From assembly GCF_000739435.1 (NCBI RefSeq), contig NZ_CP009159.1:1116001-1180000 (forward strand): a stretch of 64,000 nt of DNA. Reading direction: 5' to 3'. Each line of letters begins with the position of its first letter. Within the stretch, counting starts at the first letter, position 1. The position numbers were made by a program, and so were the translations under genes. A model generated the notes under the pieces. That model was not told the DNA's origin. It saw only the letters and a program-made list of their open reading frames with translations, and did not search any database. This DNA is from Actinobacillus suis ATCC 33415. GTDB lineage: Bacteria > Pseudomonadota > Gammaproteobacteria > Enterobacterales > Pasteurellaceae. Positions 19,269 through 28,951 of the stretch are shown here, one piece after another.

Positions 19269-19290
19269 ATTCTCGATCCGGATCGCAAAA
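19269..19290. promoter_or_regulatory. CRP-S (competence) site upstream of apfA
   Basis: Read on the minus strand the core is TTTTGCGATCCGGATCGAGA, with the TGCGA half-site that marks CRP-S sites (CRP-N sites have TGTGA). The 12-base centre CGATCCGGATCG is perfectly palindromic. In Pasteurellaceae such sites need both CRP and Sxy (TfoX) and control DNA uptake and pilus genes. Confidence 0.75.
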
Positions 19291-19364
19291 ACAAATTCTT
19301 ACCTGTTTATTTACTCAGTATTTTTTGCTATGATTTTATCGGTTTAAATCAAATAGAGGTCAAA

Positions 19365-20744
19365 ATGGCAAAAGCACCGAAAACGGCTTACGTATGTAAT
19401 GATTGTGGCGCAGAATATTCTCGCTGGATGGGTCAATGCAAAGAGTGCAAAGCATGGAATACGATTAGTGAAGTTCGCTTAATTTCTAGTAAAGAATCAA
19501 GCAAAAATGACCGCTTCAGTGGCTATGCTGGAGAGACTTCAGGCAAGGTACAAACACTTTCCGAAATCAGCTTACAAGAAGTGCCTCGTTTTAGTAGTGG
19601 GTTTAATGAGCTTGATCGCGTACTCGGCGGTGGTGTCGTGCCCGGTTCTGCTATTCTCATCGGGGGGCATCCTGGTGCGGGAAAATCAACCCTATTACTG
19701 CAAGTAATGTGTGGCTTATCAAAAATGCTACCGACGCTCTATGTCACTGGTGAAGAATCATTACAACAGGTTGCAATGCGTGCTAATCGTTTAGGGCTAC
19801 CAACTGATAACCTGAAAATGCTTTCGGAAACATCTGTCGAACATATTTGCAATATTGCCGACCAAGAAAAACCTAAATTAATGGTAATTGACTCTATTCA
19901 AGTGATGCATTTATCCGATATTCAATCCTCGCCGGGTTCTGTTGCTCAAGTACGAGAATGTGCATCATTTCTTACCCGCTATGCCAAAACACGCCAAGTG
20001 GCAATTATTATGGTCGGTCACGTCACCAAAGACGGTACGCTTGCCGGCCCAAAAGTGTTAGAACACGCTATTGATGCCTCATTATTGCTAGAAGGTGAAT
20101 CTGATTCACGTTTCAGAACATTACGAAGCCAAAAAAACCGATTTGGTGCGGTAAATGAACTTGGTGTATTTGCTATGACTGAACAAGGTTTACGAGAAGT
20201 TAAAAATCCATCCGCTATTTTTTTAAGCCGTAGTGATGAATTGGTTTCAGGCAGTTCTGTTATGGTACTTTGGGAAGGAACTCGCCCATTATTAGTCGAA
20301 ATTCAAGCGCTGGTTGATCATTCTATGTTAGCTAATCCACGCCGTGTGGCGGTCGGTTTAGATCATAATCGCTTATCGCTCTTACTTGCAGTGCTTCATC
20401 GCCATGGCGGACTGCAAATGTCTGACCAAGATGTTTTTGTTAACGTTGTTGGGGGCGTAAAAGTCACAGAAACCAGTGCCGATCTTGCTTTAATTTTGGC
20501 ACTGATCTCAAGTTTTAGAAATCGCCCGTTACCACAGGACTTAGTAATTTTTGGTGAAGTAGGACTTGCCGGCGAAATTCGTCCGGTGCCGAGTGGTCAA
20601 GAACGTATTAGCGAAGCGGCAAAACACGGTTTTAAACGAGCAATCGTGCCATTTGGTAATATGCCGAAAAAACCGATAAAAGATATGGAAGTGATTGGGG
20701 TTAAAAAATTAAGTGATGCGCTAGATGCGCTTGGTAATTTATAA
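19365..20744 (+). CDS. radA: DNA repair protein RadA
   Basis: 459 residues. The N-terminal zinc finger CNDCG...CKEC (residues 11-30), a RecA-like ATPase with Walker A GGHPGAGKSTLLLQ (about residues 101-114), the RadA-specific KNRFG motif (about residue 257), and a C-terminal Lon-protease-like domain lacking proteolysis are all present. RadA is a helicase-like branch migration factor in recombination and natural transformation. The start has an AGAGG site, and a TATGAT -10-like element lies at 19329-19334. It is divergent from apfA across a region with a CRP-S site, but whether radA responds to that site is not known. Confidence 0.97.
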   Translation: MAKAPKTAYVCNDCGAEYSRWMGQCKECKAWNTISEVRLISSKESSKNDRFSGYAGETSGKVQTLSEISLQEVPRFSSGFNELDRVLGGGVVPGSAILIGGHPGAGKSTLLLQVMCGLSKMLPTLYVTGEESLQQVAMRANRLGLPTDNLKMLSETSVEHICNIADQEKPKLMVIDSIQVMHLSDIQSSPGSVAQVRECASFLTRYAKTRQVAIIMVGHVTKDGTLAGPKVLEHAIDASLLLEGESDSRFRTLRSQKNRFGAVNELGVFAMTEQGLREVKNPSAIFLSRSDELVSGSSVMVLWEGTRPLLVEIQALVDHSMLANPRRVAVGLDHNRLSLLLAVLHRHGGLQMSDQDVFVNVVGGVKVTETSADLALILALISSFRNRPLPQDLVIFGEVGLAGEIRPVPSGQERISEAAKHGFKRAIVPFGNMPKKPIKDMEVIGVKKLSDALDALGNL

Positions 20745-20803
20745 TCTTGTTAATTTAAATTTAGCTACGATATAAAAACTTTCATTCAATAGGAATCTTA
20801 TTT

Positions 20804-22093
20804 ATGGCAATGCAAATCACATTATCGCAACAAGCCGCTCCGGAACAATGGGGCAAAAATGCAATTCTGTCAGCCAATGAACAAGGTATGACAATTCACC
20901 TACAAAAAGATCCGTTAACGACTATTCAACGTGCTGCCCGTAAAATTAAAAATCAAAGTATATTGAATGTTGCACTTACCGGTTCTGATTGGGGCCTAGA
21001 AGAATGCTGGGCATTCCATCAAGGTTTTGTCAGTGTCCGCAATACCGGAACAGTAAATTACCCTGACTTAGCCGAACAACAAGCGGAATTTGACGCACGT
21101 GTACACTGCTCTAGCTTTACTCGATCTTTGATTAACGAATCTTCTGAAACACTTACACCTGAGAAATTAGCTCAAAAAGCAGCGGAGTTTATTACCAAAC
21201 AGTCTGAGCAATATCTCGGTAAAAATGCGGTATCCGCTGAAATTATTTGCGGTGAAGAACTGAAAAAACAGGGTTATCACGGCATTTGGACTGTGGGTAA
21301 AGGCTCGGCAAATAAACCGGCATTGCTCAAATTGGATTTCAATCCAAGCGGTGATATTAATTCACCTGTGCTTGCTTGTTTAGTCGGTAAAGGCATTACC
21401 TTCGATACCGGTGGTTATAGCATTAAACCGAGTGACTCAATGAGTACCATGCGTACCGATATGGGTGGTGCAGCCTTATTAACTGGTGCATTAGGCTTTG
21501 CAATCAGTCGTGGCTTAACACAACGTGTAAAACTCTACTTATGCTGTGCGGAAAATATGGTAAGCAGTACTGCATTTAAATTAGGCGATATTATCGAATA
21601 TCGCAATGGCGTTAGTGCAGAAGTGTTGAATACCGATGCGGAAGGTCGCTTAGTGTTAGCGGATGGCCTAATTAAAGCAAGTGAGCAAAATGCAAAATTT
21701 ATCATTGATGCAGCAACCTTAACCGGTGCCGCAAAAGTGGCGGTCGGTAATGACTACCATTCGGTACTTTCTATGGATGATGAATTAACCGCTCGCCTAT
21801 TTAATGCAGCAAAAGCGGAAAACGAACCGTTCTGGCGTTTACCATTTGAAGAATTTCATCGCTCACAAATTTCGTCATCATTTGCCGATATTGCCAATAT
21901 CGGATCGGTGCCGGTTGGTGCTGGTGCAAGTACCGCAACTGCATTTTTATCGTACTTCGTTAAAGATTACGCTCAAAATTGGTTACATATTGATGCCTCA
22001 GCCACTTTCCGTAAAACAGCAAGTGATTTATGGGCAGCCGGTGCAACCGGTTTAGGGATGAAGACCCTAGCGAATCTGCTTTTATCTCAATAA
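20804..22093 (+). CDS. pepB: Peptidase B (leucyl aminopeptidase family M17)
   Basis: 429 residues, cytoplasmic metallo-aminopeptidase. The catalytic domain contains [19 protein letters not shown] (about residues 195-213), the RTDMGGAA segment, and [14 protein letters not shown] (about 276-289), which holds the two-metal ligands and the active-site Arg. Overall match is to E. coli PepB rather than PepA, since the N-terminal domain is short and starts MQITLS. It is followed by an uptake-word hairpin terminator. Confidence 0.94.
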   Translation: MAMQITLSQQAAPEQWGKNAILSANEQGMTIHLQKDPLTTIQRAARKIKNQSILNVALTGSDWGLEECWAFHQGFVSVRNTGTVNYPDLAEQQAEFDARVHCSSFTRSLINESSETLTPEKLAQKAAEFITKQSEQYLGKNAVSAEIICGEELKKQGYHGIWTVGKGSANKPALLKLDFNPSGDINSPVLACLVGKGITFDTGGYSIKPSDSMSTMRTDMGGAALLTGALGFAISRGLTQRVKLYLCCAENMVSSTAFKLGDIIEYRNGVSAEVLNTDAEGRLVLADGLIKASEQNAKFIIDAATLTGAAKVAVGNDYHSVLSMDDELTARLFNAAKAENEPFWRLPFEEFHRSQISSSFADIANIGSVPVGAGASTATAFLSYFVKDYAQNWLHIDASATFRKTASDLWAAGATGLGMKTLANLLLSQ

Positions 22094-22119
22094 GCTTTTA
22101 GTAAAATTTCTGGAAAATT

Positions 22120-22168
22120 TAACCGCTTGTTCCGCTAAAGTTAGCGTAAAACAAGCGGTTTTATTTTG
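22120..22168 (+). terminator. Uptake-word hairpin terminator after pepB
   Basis: AACCGCTTGTT (22121-22131) pairs perfectly with AACAAGCGGTT (22150-22160), and inside it CGCTAA pairs with TTAGCG, giving a long two-part stem. TTATTTT follows. Two inverted uptake words form the outer stem. Confidence 0.88.
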
Positions 22169-22175
22169 CTTTGTG

Positions 22176-22181
22176 TATAAT
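22176..22181 (+). promoter_or_regulatory. -10 element of the kdsD-greB promoter
   Basis: A consensus TATAAT lies 39 bases before the kdsD ATG. No good -35 hexamer is seen, because the upstream bases are the pepB terminator. Confidence 0.4.
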
Positions 22182-22220
22182 ATTACGAATTGACTTCTAT
22201 TTTGCCATTTAGGAACAAAT

Positions 22221-23156
22221 ATGAATTACTTAGCGAGCGCAAACGAAACTCTCAGCCTTTATACCCAAGCAATTAACCAGCTTAATCAGCGTTTAGACGG
22301 TACATTTAATCAAGCGATCGAAATGATTTTAAACTGTGAAGGCCGTGTCGTGGTTGCGGGTATCGGTAAATCCGGTTTAGTCGGGCAAAAAATGGTAGCG
22401 ACGTTTGCTTCAACCGGCACACCAAGTTTTTATTTACATCCGACCGAAGCGTTCCATGGCGATTTAGGGATGTTAAAACCGATTGATGTGGTGATTCTTA
22501 TTTCCAACAGCGGTGAAACCGATGATGTGATTAAATTATTACCAAGCCTAAAAAGCTTTGGTAATACAATTATTGCGATGACCGGAAATCCGCATTCGAC
22601 ACTGGCTCAACATGCCAATTTAATTCTCAATATCGGTGTTGAACGAGAGGCCTGCCCAAATAATCTTGCCCCAACTACATCAACACTAGTGACTATGGCG
22701 CTAGGCGATGCGCTAGCGATTGCATTAATCAATGCTCGTGGTTTTAAAGCGGAAGATTTTGCTCGCTTCCACCCGGGCGGTAGTTTAGGACGTAAATTAC
22801 TCAATCGCGTGAAAGATGTGATGCAAACCAAGTTACCTATTGCGCAACCAAATGCAGATTTCAGTACGATTTTAAGTGTGATGAATGAAGGCAGAATGGG
22901 AGTTGCACTGATTATGCAAAATGAAGATTTACAGGGCATTATTACTGATGGTGATATTCGCCGTACGCTCGCTCAATTCGGTGCTGGAAGTCTAACGAAA
23001 ACAGCGGAACAAATTATGTCTAAAAATCCGAAAACCATTTCGGATAATACTTATTTAGCGAAGGCGGAAGAAATGATGAAAGAATTGCATATCCATTCGC
23101 TTATTGCGCTGAATGACGAGGGTAAAGTGTCCGGTATTATGGAATTCTCAAGTTAA
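22221..23156 (+). CDS. kdsD: Arabinose-5-phosphate isomerase KdsD
   Basis: 311 residues; converts ribulose-5-phosphate to arabinose-5-phosphate for Kdo synthesis in LPS. An N-terminal SIS domain (about residues 30-180), with GIGKSGLVGQKM and ISNSGETDDVIKLLP, is followed by two CBS domains (about 200-260 and 265-311), as in KdsD/KpsF/GutQ proteins. ARFHPGGSLGRKLL links them. In the absence of sugar-alcohol or capsule genes nearby, the LPS paralogue is the best call. greB follows after 9 bases. Confidence 0.92.
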   Translation: MNYLASANETLSLYTQAINQLNQRLDGTFNQAIEMILNCEGRVVVAGIGKSGLVGQKMVATFASTGTPSFYLHPTEAFHGDLGMLKPIDVVILISNSGETDDVIKLLPSLKSFGNTIIAMTGNPHSTLAQHANLILNIGVEREACPNNLAPTTSTLVTMALGDALAIALINARGFKAEDFARFHPGGSLGRKLLNRVKDVMQTKLPIAQPNADFSTILSVMNEGRMGVALIMQNEDLQGIITDGDIRRTLAQFGAGSLTKTAEQIMSKNPKTISDNTYLAKAEEMMKELHIHSLIALNDEGKVSGIMEFSS

Positions 23157-23165
23157 GGATATTTT

Positions 23166-23654
23166 GTGGCGAAATCAAATTATATTACGCGTAGCGGATG
23201 GCAAACCTTAGATCAAGAGCTTAAATTTTTATGGAAAGATGAGCGTCCGAAAGTAACACAAGCGGTTTCAGAAGCGGCGGCTTTAGGTGATCGTAGCGAG
23301 AATGCCGAATATATCTATGGTAAACGTCGTTTACGTGAAATTGACCGCCGAGTTCGTTTTTTATCCAAACGTTTAGAAGTGTTACAAATCGTGGATTATC
23401 ATCCGAAACAAGAAGGCAAAGTGTTTTTTGGCGCTTGGGTTGAGCTTGAAAATGAGCAAGGTGAAACCAAGCAATATCGGATTGTCGGTTGTGATGAATT
23501 TGATCCGGCTAAGAATTGGATCTCGATTGATTCACCGGTAGCCCGAGCGTTAATCGGTAAAGAAGTGGATGATGAAATTAAGGTCGATACGCCACTTGGC
23601 AAAAGCTTGCTATATATCAATAAAATCTGGTACGAGAAAGAAAGTCTTTACTAG
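23166..23654 (+). CDS. greB: Transcription elongation factor GreB
   Basis: 162 residues starting at GTG, with AAGGA 7 bases upstream. The N-terminal coiled-coil has the acidic tip LGDRSENAEYIYGKRRLREIDRR (about residues 40-62), the part that enters the RNA polymerase secondary channel and stimulates transcript cleavage. The length and the LKFLWKDERPKVT segment distinguish GreB from GreA. It is co-transcribed with kdsD. Confidence 0.95.
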   Translation: MAKSNYITRSGWQTLDQELKFLWKDERPKVTQAVSEAAALGDRSENAEYIYGKRRLREIDRRVRFLSKRLEVLQIVDYHPKQEGKVFFGAWVELENEQGETKQYRIVGCDEFDPAKNWISIDSPVARALIGKEVDDEIKVDTPLGKSLLYINKIWYEKESLY

Positions 23655-23666
23655 ACATAAAAATAT

Positions 23667-23726
23667 AAGCGGTCGTTTTTAACGGGAAATTTGCAAAATT
23701 CCAGTCAAAAACGACCGCTTGTTTTT
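23667..23726. terminator. Uptake-word hairpin between greB and ribH
   Basis: AAGCGGTCGTTTTT (23667-23680) pairs with AAAAACGACCGCTT (23707-23720). It is flanked by A- and T-rich runs and can end both convergent transcripts. Confidence 0.87.
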
Positions 23727-23744
23727 AGCACGTCAAACGAAAAA

Positions 23745-24206
23745 TTAGATCGCTTTTAATACGTTTACCATTTCAATTGCACCTAATGCACACTCTGAAC
23801 CTTTGTTACCTGCTTTAGTACCCGCGCGTTCAATCGCTTGTTCAATATTTTCTGTGGTTAATACACCGAAAATTACCGGTACACCGGTTTCTAATGCAAC
23901 TGCACCGATACCTTTTGCCGCTTCATTACATACGTAATCATAATGAGTTGTTGAACCGCGAATTACCGTACCTAAGCAGATTACCGCATCATATTTACCG
24001 CTTGTTGCCATTTTTTTCGCGACTAACGGGATCTCAAATGCTCCCGGTACCCACGCCGTATCAATATTGTTTTCATCCGCACCGTGACGCACTAAGGTAT
24101 CAATTGCACCACTTAATAATTTATCGTTGATAAAATCGTTGAAACGTGCGGTTACGATACCGAATTTTAAACCTGTCGCAACTAAGTTACCTGTAATCTT
24201 TGCCAT
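23745..24206 (-). CDS. ribH: 6,7-dimethyl-8-ribityllumazine synthase RibH
   Basis: 153 residues; condenses the pyrimidinedione intermediate with dihydroxybutanone phosphate. Family motifs are [17 protein letters not shown] (about residues 22-38), [15 protein letters not shown] (about 54-68) and the catalytic His region [19 protein letters not shown] (about 82-100). Length is typical for the icosahedral enzyme. It is the last gene of the ribD-ribE-ribBA-ribH operon, set 110 bases after ribBA with a hairpin between. Confidence 0.97.
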   Translation of the reverse strand: MAKITGNLVATGLKFGIVTARFNDFINDKLLSGAIDTLVRHGADENNIDTAWVPGAFEIPLVAKKMATSGKYDAVICLGTVIRGSTTHYDYVCNEAAKGIGAVALETGVPVIFGVLTTENIEQAIERAGTKAGNKGSECALGAIEMVNVLKAI

Positions 24207-24270
24207 TTTTTTGTCCTCTTGAAATATGCAAAATTTTATAAAAAAGTGACCGCTTGTATCATTTTATAGT

Positions 24271-24293
24271 AGGGAAGCAATGCTTGCTTCCCT
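24271..24293. repeat. Intercistronic palindrome between ribBA and ribH
   Basis: AGGGAAGCA / TGCTTCCCT forms a tight hairpin around a few bases. It has no T run and lies inside the rib operon, so it is more likely a processing or mRNA-stability element, or a short dispersed repeat, than a terminator. Confidence 0.6.
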
Positions 24294-24316
24294 AACATTA
24301 CATACAGTCGTTAAAG

Positions 24317-25522
24317 TTAGAAGTTAAACATATGTCCCATTTTTACCTGTTTTACTTTTAGGTAGTCAATGTCATTTTTGTTCGGTTCTACAATAATCGG
24401 CTCACGTGCAACGATATTTAACCCTTGCTCTTTTAAGCCTTCAATTTTTGCCGGATTATTGGTTAATAAACGGATCGATTTCACGCCTAACTGCTGGAAC
24501 ATTTGCGCACCGATATAATACTCACGTTCGTCCTCTTTAAAACCTAAAGCAACGTTCGCTTCAACTGTATCCATCCCTTTATCTTGCAGTTCGTAAGCAC
24601 GTAACTTATTAATTAAACCGATACCACGACCTTCTTGACGTAGATACAGTACAACGCCTCTACCTTCTTTTTCAATTTGTGTCATTGCTGCGGCAAATTG
24701 TTGCCCGCAGTCACAACGTTGAGAGCCGAACGCATCACCGGTTAAACATTCAGAATGAATACGCGCTAAAACTTGCTCACCGTCCGTTAAATCACCTTTG
24801 ACTAACGCAACGTGTTCTTTACCTGAAATCACTTCAACAAAGCTATGCGCCATAAACTCGCCGTATTTGGTTGGCATTTTTACCACGGAGATTTGTTTCA
24901 CTAAGCTATCATGCTTACGGCGATATTCTTGTAATTGTTGAATCGTGATAAATGGCATATTGTGCTCTATGGCAAATTTTTGTAGATCCGGCATGGTCAT
25001 CATGGTGCCGTCATCTGCCATAATTTCACAACATAAACCAGCGTGTTTTAAACCAGCTAAACGAGCTAAATCAACAGTGGCTTCGGTATGACCGTTACGT
25101 ACTAAAACACCACCGTCTTTTGCTACTAATGGGAACATATGCCCTGGGCGGCGGAAATCACTTGCTTTCGCACTATCATCTACAATTTTCATTGCAGTAA
25201 TTGAACGCTCAAAGGCAGAAATGCCTGTTCCTGTATCAATATGATCCACCGATACCGTAAATGCCGTTTCATGGTTATCTTCATTGACTGCCACCATCGG
25301 ATGGAAATTTAACTTTTTAGCAATTTCCGTTGAAACCGGTGTGCAAATTAAACCTTTACCGTAAGTTGCCATAAAGTTGATATTTTCCGGTGTCGCAAAT
25401 TCTGCCGCACAAATAAAATCGCCTTCGTTTTCACGATCTTCATCGTCAGTCACTAAAATGATTTTACCTTGACGAATCGCTTCAATTGCATCTTCTACTT
25501 TTGAAAATTGGAAATCTGTCAT
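24317..25522 (-). CDS. ribBA: Bifunctional DHBP synthase / GTP cyclohydrolase II RibBA
   Basis: 401 residues. The N-terminal half (about 1-205) is 3,4-dihydroxy-2-butanone 4-phosphate synthase: [16 protein letters not shown] and [24 protein letters not shown] hold the acidic and ligand residues. The C-terminal half (about 206-401) is GTP cyclohydrolase II, with the zinc cysteines in [18 protein letters not shown] and the RQEGRGIGL motif. Both halves keep their catalytic motifs. It feeds both branches of riboflavin synthesis. The gene is called ribA in the published A. pleuropneumoniae operon nomenclature. Confidence 0.97.
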   Translation of the reverse strand: MTDFQFSKVEDAIEAIRQGKIILVTDDEDRENEGDFICAAEFATPENINFMATYGKGLICTPVSTEIAKKLNFHPMVAVNEDNHETAFTVSVDHIDTGTGISAFERSITAMKIVDDSAKASDFRRPGHMFPLVAKDGGVLVRNGHTEATVDLARLAGLKHAGLCCEIMADDGTMMTMPDLQKFAIEHNMPFITIQQLQEYRRKHDSLVKQISVVKMPTKYGEFMAHSFVEVISGKEHVALVKGDLTDGEQVLARIHSECLTGDAFGSQRCDCGQQFAAAMTQIEKEGRGVVLYLRQEGRGIGLINKLRAYELQDKGMDTVEANVALGFKEDEREYYIGAQMFQQLGVKSIRLLTNNPAKIEGLKEQGLNIVAREPIIVEPNKNDIDYLKVKQVKMGHMFNF

Positions 25523-25553
25523 CTTCTTTTCCTAAAATATACATTTTTTGTCG

Positions 25554-25580
25554 GTAGAGACACACTGCGTGTGTCTCTAC
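25554..25580. repeat. Intercistronic palindrome between ribE and ribBA
   Basis: GTAGAGACACAC (25554-25565) and GTGTGTCTCTAC (25569-25580) form a perfect 12-base stem with a 3-base loop. No T run follows on the minus strand. It sits in the 63-base gap inside the operon. Confidence 0.75.
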
Positions 25581-25585
25581 AAATT

Positions 25586-26233
25586 TTAAAATCCTGCCTG
25601 CTTTAAAAAGTCTAAACTAAGATTACTTTTCGGCTCATCCGCCGGCTTTTTCAATAAAAACTGTTCGATATATTTGCCGACAATATCATTTTCTAAATTG
25701 ACAATACTGCCGATGTTTTTCGAACCTAAATTGGTTTCTTTAATCGTATGCGGAATAATCGACACACGGAAGCTTTCATCGTCGGTATCTACTACGGTAA
25801 GGCTAATGCCGTCAATGGTAATCGAACCTTTCTCAATAATATAACGCATTAACTTTGGAGAGGTTTTAATGCGATACCACGTTGAATTATGTGCCGGTGT
25901 GATTTCCGCAATTTCACCGGTACCGTCAATATGACCCGAAACAATGTGTCCACCGAAACGTCCATTTGCCGCCATCGCGCGTTCCAAATTCACCGGACTA
26001 TTCGGTTTTAATTCGCCTAATGAAGTACGTTTTAACGTTTCAGACATCACATCAGCGGTAAATTGGTTGTTTGAAAAAGACGTTACGGTTAAACATACGC
26101 CGTTCACCGCAATACTGTCGCCTAAATGAACATCTTGTAATACCTTTGTTGCATTAATCGTCACTACCGCAAACTCACCTTGTTTATGAATTTGAGCAAT
26201 TTTACCGACTTCTTCAATAATACCTGTGAACAT
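25586..26233 (-). CDS. ribE: Riboflavin synthase alpha chain RibE
   Basis: 215 residues; dismutates two lumazines to riboflavin. It consists of two similar lumazine-binding halves, each with a start of the type MFTGIIEE / VSGHIDGTG and the motif SIAVNGVCLTV (about residues 41-51) or SITIDGISLTV (about 137-147). The cysteine of the first motif is conserved. It has a GGAGG ribosome site. The gene is called ribB in older A. pleuropneumoniae literature and ribC in E. coli. Confidence 0.96.
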   Translation of the reverse strand: MFTGIIEEVGKIAQIHKQGEFAVVTINATKVLQDVHLGDSIAVNGVCLTVTSFSNNQFTADVMSETLKRTSLGELKPNSPVNLERAMAANGRFGGHIVSGHIDGTGEIAEITPAHNSTWYRIKTSPKLMRYIIEKGSITIDGISLTVVDTDDESFRVSIIPHTIKETNLGSKNIGSIVNLENDIVGKYIEQFLLKKPADEPKSNLSLDFLKQAGF

Positions 26234-26280
26234 TTTTTCCTCCGCTGTTTATATCTACTCGCTCTTAGCCAGAGAGAACA

Positions 26281-27366
26281 TCATAAAACTTCATAATCCA
26301 ACAAAATATCTTCGCCGATGAGTTCGGTCGATTTCAATTTTAATTTAACCGCTTGGTCGATTTGTTGAATCCCTTCGCCGCCGATTGGGGTTTTCGCTTG
26401 TTTACCACCGACTAATTTCGGCGCGATATAACAATGTACTCGATTCACAATACCACTTTCTAACGCACTGAAATTTAAACTTGAACCGCCTTCTAATAAC
26501 AGGCTGTCGATCTGCATGTCACCGAGCTTTTGCAAAAGATCTTGCAAATCTACCCGCTTGTTTCGTGCTTTACACACTAATACTTCTACGCCAAGCGATC
26601 TAAATTGTTCAATTTTTTGCAAATCGTCACAAACGGTTGCAATCACGGTGCGATATTCTTTCGCTGTTTGCACTAACTGGCAATCCAACGGTGTACGTAA
26701 TTGGCTATCGCAGACAATCCGAACCGGCTGTTTCGCATTCGGCATTCGGCTATTTAGCATCGGATTATCGGCAAGTACCGTATCTACTCCAACCATAATC
26801 GCACTATATTGATGGCGAGTTTGTTGCACTCTTGCTCTTGCCGATTCACCGGTAATCCATTTAGATTCACCGGTACTGGTTGCAATTTTGCCGTCTGCCG
26901 TCATCGCATATTTCATCAACACATACGGGCGTTTAGTTTGAATATAGTGGAAAAAAATCGGGTTTAACGCATCGCATTCTTCTTTGAGTAAACCTTCCAC
27001 CACTTCCACACCGGCTTGACGTAACTGACCTGCACCACGCCCCGCCACTAAAGGATTCGGATCACTTGAACCGATAAACACTTTTTTAATGCCCCGTTCA
27101 ATTAATAAATCCGAACAAGGTGGCGTGCGTCCGTGATGACAACAAGGCTCAAGTGTTACATAAGCAGTCGCCCCGGAAAGATCTTCCTTACAATGTAAAA
27201 TGGCATTACGTTCCGCATGCCAGCCACCAATCTTTTCATGGTAACCTTCGGCAACGATTTCACCGTTTTTGACAACTACACAACCGACAAGCGGATTGGG
27301 ATTCGTCCAGCCTAAACCTTGTTTTGCCAGTGCAATGGCACGGCGCATATAGTCTAAATCAGTCAT
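26281..27366 (-). CDS. ribD: Bifunctional riboflavin deaminase/reductase RibD
   Basis: 361 residues. The N-terminal deaminase domain (1-145) has the zinc site HAERNAI and PCCHHGRTPPC; the C-terminal reductase domain (146-361) has KYAMTADGKIATSTGESKWITG and LLLEGGSSLNFSAL. It carries out two successive steps of the pathway. It is first gene behind an FMN riboswitch. The ribosome site upstream of the ATG is weak (no clear GGAG). Confidence 0.96.
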   Translation of the reverse strand: MTDLDYMRRAIALAKQGLGWTNPNPLVGCVVVKNGEIVAEGYHEKIGGWHAERNAILHCKEDLSGATAYVTLEPCCHHGRTPPCSDLLIERGIKKVFIGSSDPNPLVAGRGAGQLRQAGVEVVEGLLKEECDALNPIFFHYIQTKRPYVLMKYAMTADGKIATSTGESKWITGESARARVQQTRHQYSAIMVGVDTVLADNPMLNSRMPNAKQPVRIVCDSQLRTPLDCQLVQTAKEYRTVIATVCDDLQKIEQFRSLGVEVLVCKARNKRVDLQDLLQKLGDMQIDSLLLEGGSSLNFSALESGIVNRVHCYIAPKLVGGKQAKTPIGGEGIQQIDQAVKLKLKSTELIGEDILLDYEVL

Positions 27367-27426
27367 TGTTTTGAAACTATTTTAAGGGCAGAGGAAAACA
27401 CATTACAGGCATGTTTACCCTAATGA

Positions 27427-27462
27427 TGAAAAAAGCCTTGAAATCTTTCGATCTCAAGGCTT
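27427..27462 (-). terminator. Regulatory terminator between FMN riboswitch and ribD
   Basis: On the minus strand AAGCCTTGAGATC pairs with GATTTCAAGGCTT around a GAAA tetraloop and is followed by six T. It lies about 45 bases after the riboswitch and before ribD, so it is the expression platform that stops transcription when FMN is bound. Confidence 0.85.
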
Positions 27463-27506
27463 GTAAAAAAGATAGGAAAAACCACCGCTTACACGGTTAT
27501 TTCATC

Positions 27507-27621
27507 TTCTTCCATCCAGACTATACTGTCGGTACTGGAATCTCACCAGTTCCTGCCAAACCTTTTTCGTTCGGCTCGCGGACTTTACCGCCGATCGGGA
27601 ATTTCACCCTGCCCTGAAGAT
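27507..27621 (-). promoter_or_regulatory. FMN riboswitch (RFN element)
   Basis: On the minus strand the conserved blocks appear in order: TTCAGGGCAGGGTGAAATTCCC, given in two parts here as TTCAGGGCAGGG and TGAAATTCCC, then GATCGGCGGTAAAGTCCGCGAG, seen as GGCGGTAAAG and TCCGCGAG, then GGCAGGAACTGGTGAGATTC, CAGTACCGACAGTATAGTC and TGGATGGAAGAAGA. This is the aptamer that senses FMN and controls rib operons. With the terminator at 27427-27462 it occupies most of the 310-base gap between ribD and glpC. Confidence 0.97.
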
Positions 27622-27676
27622 TATTAAAAAATTTTTGCAAATTTTGCGACTTTTGATTGTCAATGTCAAGCAAGAA

Positions 27677-28951
27677 TTAGCGTTTATCCAATGCCATTGA
27701 TAATAAAGTAATTGGATGTAAACAAGTAACATTGCTCGACATATCAATCTGCCATTTACAGGTTTCGCACTCTGAAATCACATAATCAAAACCGCCCTCA
27801 TTGATATGCTCAAACAACGTACGGCCGATCGCTTGTGACGTTTCATAGTTTTCCGCTTTAAAACCGTAAGTTCCTGCAATACCACAACATTGCGATGGCA
27901 ACATGACTACTTCTAACTCTGGAATTTGTTTTAACAATTCCAACGTATAAGGTGCCCAACCGGCTTTTTCCACATGACAAGCAGTATGATAAGCAACACG
28001 TAAACGCATCGGTTTAAGCGGTAATTTTCTGCCTGCTTTTTGCAATTTGTATAAGTGGCGTGTCACAATATCAATATGCGATTTCACTTTGGTATTCGGC
28101 ATACCGAGTACATGGCTGTATTCTTCTTTAATATTTGCCGTACAACTTGAAGAAGTACCGATCACTTCTAACTGTTTATCCACAGTTTTTTCAAGATATT
28201 TCAGGTTAAATTCCGCCTGTTTTTTTGCTCTTTCAGGAAAACCGTTCACCATTAACGGTAAACCGCAACATTTTTCTTTTTCAAGCAAGACCACACCGAT
28301 ATCCAGTGCATTCATCACATCGATCACTTCTTTACCTAACTGCGGATTATTATAGTTCACATAACAACCATGGTAATAAGCGACTTGCTCTTTGAATTGC
28401 GCCTGGCGTTTCGCTTCTTTTTTCATATACCAATTACGGAACGAACCGAATGAATATTTCGGTAAGGTACGGTGTTGGCTGACTTTTAAAGTTTTCTCTA
28501 ACAAGAAACGAGTCGCTTTTAAACCGGTAATCGTATTCACAATCGGTGCAAACGGGGTATTCATCGTCCCCATAATATCGGTATTACTTAATACCGCATC
28601 ACGCAATTTATGAATCAACGGTTTATTTTGACGCTCAACGTGACGATTTCTTGCACGTACGATAATATCGCCGATTTTTACATCCGACGGGCAAGCAATT
28701 TCACAACGTTTACAGTTCGTACAATATTTCAAGGCTTCATCATAGAAATCTGGGCTTTTCAGGCGTAAACGCTCACCGTCCGGACCGGATTGTTTTGGTC
28801 CCGGATAAAACGGATTATTACGTGAAACCGGACATACCGCCGTACAAGCGGTACATTTCAAACAGCTTTCAAAACTTGGGTCAAAATGTTGATGAACAAC
28901 CGGAGATTGTGCGCCTTGACGTGCATTTTCAATCAATTGTTGGATATTCAT
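27677..28951 (-). CDS. glpC: Anaerobic glycerol-3-phosphate dehydrogenase subunit GlpC
   Basis: 424 residues from the ATG at 28951, which overlaps the glpB stop (ATGA). Two 4Fe-4S clusters are seen in [13 protein letters not shown] (about residues 25-37) and [13 protein letters not shown] (about 74-86). Two CCG domains contain EKCCGLPLM and [12 protein letters not shown]. GlpC anchors the GlpAB dimer at the membrane and passes electrons to quinone during anaerobic growth. The end lies 55 bases before the riboswitch unit of the next operon on the same strand. Confidence 0.96.
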   Translation of the reverse strand: MNIQQLIENARQGAQSPVVHQHFDPSFESCLKCTACTAVCPVSRNNPFYPGPKQSGPDGERLRLKSPDFYDEALKYCTNCKRCEIACPSDVKIGDIIVRARNRHVERQNKPLIHKLRDAVLSNTDIMGTMNTPFAPIVNTITGLKATRFLLEKTLKVSQHRTLPKYSFGSFRNWYMKKEAKRQAQFKEQVAYYHGCYVNYNNPQLGKEVIDVMNALDIGVVLLEKEKCCGLPLMVNGFPERAKKQAEFNLKYLEKTVDKQLEVIGTSSSCTANIKEEYSHVLGMPNTKVKSHIDIVTRHLYKLQKAGRKLPLKPMRLRVAYHTACHVEKAGWAPYTLELLKQIPELEVVMLPSQCCGIAGTYGFKAENYETSQAIGRTLFEHINEGGFDYVISECETCKWQIDMSSNVTCLHPITLLSMALDKR

